This document shows positions 7,043 through 7,922 of a stretch of DNA of 7,922 bases, piece after piece. The notes under the pieces were generated by a model. That model was not told the origin of the DNA. It was given only the letters and a program-made list of their open reading frames with translations, and did no database searches. How positions within the stretch are numbered: position 1 is the stretch's first letter; each line of letters begins with the position of its first letter. The translations under genes were made by a program, and so were the position numbers. Origin of the DNA: an uncultured Anaerolineae bacterium (GTDB lineage Bacteria; Chloroflexota; Anaerolineae; B4-G1; DUEL01); assembly GCA_937942115.1 (NCBI GenBank), contig CALDFY010000208.1:1-7922 (forward strand). Reading direction: 5' to 3'.

Positions 7043-7118
7043 CCTCACCCCTCCCCCTGGCCCCCCTCCCCACTCCCGAACAAAGTTTGGGAGAGGGGAA
7101 GGGGTGGCCCGGAGGGCC
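7043..7118. repeat. Degenerate bounded repeat element C
   Basis: It starts 4 bases after the giant gene's stop with the same left boundary as element B (first 15 bases identical). It holds a hairpin CTCCCGAAC-AAA-GTTTGGGAG (7073-7093, one G-T pair) and a GGCCC-GGA-GGGCC hairpin (7106-7118). The right boundary GGGGTGAGG is missing, so the copy is truncated or decayed. Lying directly behind the stop codon, it would form structure in the 3' untranslated region. Confidence 0.65.
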
Positions 7119-7124
7119 GGGCTC

Positions 7125-7147
7125 ACACTCACAAGTGTAGGTTTTTT
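7125..7147 (+). terminator. Weak intrinsic terminator candidate
   Basis: A 5-bp stem ACACT/AGTGT (7125-7129 with 7134-7138, loop CACA) is followed after three bases by six T (7142-7147), about 90 bp past the giant gene's stop. The T run is the only one of that length in the downstream region. The stem is short and A/T-containing, which is poor for a terminator in such a GC-rich genome. It may cooperate with the GC hairpin just upstream. Confidence 0.3.
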
Positions 7148-7188
7148 CACGCCCCTCTCGTTCTGGGCGGGCGACGGGCTTCTTTGCC

Positions 7189-7362
7189 CCTCACCCCCCT
7201 TGCCCCCCTCTCCCCATCGCTCCGCTCTGGGGAAAGGGGGGGTGAAGAAAGGGGATTTTTGGGCGGGCGGCGAAGCCGCCCGCCCAAAAATCCCCCTCCT
7301 CTCTCCCCTCCCCTCTCCCGAACTTCGTTCGGGAGAGGGGAGGGGCTGGGGGAGGGGTGAGG
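7189..7362. repeat. Bounded hairpin repeat element D
   Basis: The boundaries are CCTCACCCC (7189-7197) and GGGGTGAGG (7354-7362). Inside are a 6-bp hairpin TCCCCA/TGGGGA (7211-7233), a perfect 21-bp stem (7251-7271 with 7275-7295, loop GAA) and a perfect 19-bp stem (7305-7323 with 7327-7345, loop TTC) tipped by CGAAC/GTTCG. The 21-bp stem resembles the central stem of element A, including the T/A-rich block in the outer stem. It is noncoding; short open frames here are proline/serine/arginine low-complexity translations of the repeat. Confidence 0.8.
7337..7357 (+). other. G-quadruplex-type motif with short loops
   Basis: G-runs of 4, 4, 5 and 4 bases at 7337-7340, 7342-7345, 7348-7352 and 7354-7357 are separated by loops of only 1, 2 and 1 bases, a pattern predicted to be very stable. 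It overlaps the 3' arm of the 19-bp stem of repeat element D, so hairpin and quadruplex would compete for the same bases. Confidence 0.55.
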
Positions 7363-7406
7363 CCTCTGCCGCCGAAAGGCGAGCGGGAGAGGGGAGGGGT
7401 AAGGGG

Positions 7407-7657
7407 CATATGCGTTAACTTAAGGGGCTGCGCCAGTTGGGTCGCCGCCTCCGGCGCTGACTGAAGCCAGCCTCTTTGGGCCTTCGGCCGGGTCCCTTCA
7501 TTTCGTTCGCAACAAGGTCGGCCTTCGCCGACCTCCTGAGAAGGGCGTCAACGCAGGTTGACGCCCGGCGCAAAGCGTCCAGGGAGGCCGATTTCCAATC
7601 GGCGCCCGAGGCGGCGGGAAGCGGAGAGCCGAAGCCAGCCTTAAGTTAACGCCTATG
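7407..7657. mobile_element. MITE-like element with 19-bp terminal inverted repeats
   Basis: The left end catatgcgttaacttaagg (7407-7425) and the right end (7639-7657) are inverted repeats matching at 18 of 19 positions, with a perfect 14-bp core (7412-7425 and 7639-7652). The AT-containing ends stand out from the GC-rich surroundings. The 251-bp element has no coding region. GGGG lies on both sides (7403-7406 and 7658-7661), a possible 4-bp target duplication, but weak in G-rich DNA. The interior carries hairpins at 7515-7534 (8-bp stem), 7543-7566 (10-bp stem) and 7587-7603 (7-bp stem, loop TCC). A non-autonomous transposon is the best reading; no transposase is present to name the family. 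Confidence 0.6.
7453..7603. repeat. Hairpin module, first copy, inside the MITE-like element
   Basis: This stretch shares an ordered set of blocks with 7721-7922: GCGCTGACT...CAGCC, GGCCTTCGGCC, TTCGTTCGCAAC, an 8-bp GC hairpin, GTCAACG..GGT.GACG, CCGGCGCAAAGCGT, and GAGGCCGATTTCCAA..TCGGCGC. Identity is interrupted by small indels, and several stems are intact in one copy and decayed in the other. Confidence 0.65.
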
Positions 7658-7717
7658 GGGGTGAGGCCTCTCCCGAACTTTGTTCGGGAGAGCGGAGGCG
7701 GCGGGGGTGGGGTGAGG
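7658..7717. repeat. Short hairpin repeat element E
   Basis: An 11-bp perfect stem CTCTCCCGAAC-TTT-GTTCGGGAGAG (7668-7692) is followed by GC-rich sequence ending in GGGGTGAGG (7709-7717). The tip is the CGAAC/GTTCG form of elements C and D. Its left end (7658-7671) repeats 14 bases found at the right end of element D (7354-7367), so D and E directly bracket the MITE-like element. Confidence 0.65.
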
Positions 7718-7720
7718 AAA

Positions 7721-7922
7721 AGCCCTCAGGGGAGGCCGATTTCCAAATCGGCGCAGGGGAGCGCTGACTAAAAGTCAGCCCCTCTGGGCCTTCGGCCCGG
7801 TTGCTCCCTCCGTTCGCAACCCGGGCGGCCTGCGCCGCCCTTTTCAGGGGTGTCAACGGAGGTGGACGGCCGGCGCAAAGCGTAGGGGCAACCCTCGCGG
7901 TTGCCCCCCAGGGGGAGGCCGA
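7721..7922. repeat. Hairpin module, second copy, cut by window end
   Basis: A chain of short hairpins with small loops: GCCGATT/AATCGGC (7735-7752), GCTGACT-AAA-AGTCAGC (7763-7779), GGGCC-TTC-GGCCC (7786-7798), GGTTGC/GCAACC (7799-7821), GGGCGGC-CTGC-GCCGCCC (7823-7840) and a 9-bp GGGGCAACC/GGTTGCCCC stem (7885-7907). The block GAGGCCGA recurs at 7915, so another unit probably begins at the window edge. The stem at 7823-7840 is followed by TTTT and resembles a weak plus-strand terminator. No coding region is supported in 7039-7922. Confidence 0.7.

Noticed and set aside
7039..7922. Small open frames on both strands in the downstream repeats
   Set aside because: They translate the repeats into Pro/Ser/Arg/Gly-rich strings, lack Shine-Dalgarno sites, and overlap perfect hairpins.
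7453..7922. A CRISPR array, suggested by recurring GAGGCCGATTTCC blocks
   Set aside because: The blocks are 149 and 182 bp apart, and the sequence between them is itself repeated, so there are no unique spacers of regular length.

Overview
This is a very GC-rich window holding two protein genes and unusually dense hairpin-forming repeats. The best guess for the host is a Chloroflexota bacterium of the Anaerolineae/Thermoflexia type. That rests on the giant secreted DUF11/Ig/CARDB protein, the SVYLPLVLRN segment near its C-terminus (from memory, a common element of secreted proteins in that phylum), the strong G/C preference at third codon positions, and intergenic blocks bounded by CCTCACCCC...GGGGTGAGG. 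The phylum is an inference.

Layout: (1) 7-408 (+), a small MNT-type nucleotidyltransferase, possibly continuing upstream of the window. (2) 409-801, noncoding, with two bounded repeat elements (429-584 and 621-724). The second folds on paper into a cloverleaf with a 20-bp perfect central hairpin. A weak promoter candidate and a strong Shine-Dalgarno follow. (3) 802-7038 (+), one 2078-residue exported protein: signal peptide, a degenerate half DUF11 repeat, eight full DUF11 repeats, eight invasin/Big-type Ig-like domains of three subtypes in the order a-b-c-c-b-a-a-a, the SVYLPLVLRN motif and a C-terminal CARDB domain. It has no recognisable enzymatic domain and is most simply a long surface or extracellular stalk/adhesin. 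(4) 7039-7922, noncoding: two more repeats of the bounded family (7043-7118 and 7189-7362), a 251-bp element with 19-bp terminal inverted repeats (7407-7657), a further hairpin element (7658-7717), and a hairpin-rich module (7721-7922) related to the inside of that element and cut by the window end.

The two genes need not work together: 393 bp of repeats separate them. I see no defence operon, CRISPR array, RNA gene or transposase. The noncoding DNA is the less ordinary part. It is a family of modular imperfect palindromes whose stem tips differ in a paired, compensatory way between copies, brackets the giant gene on both sides, and includes a MITE-like insertion. A 2084-codon open frame antisense to the giant gene is explained by codon register and codon bias and is not called as a gene.
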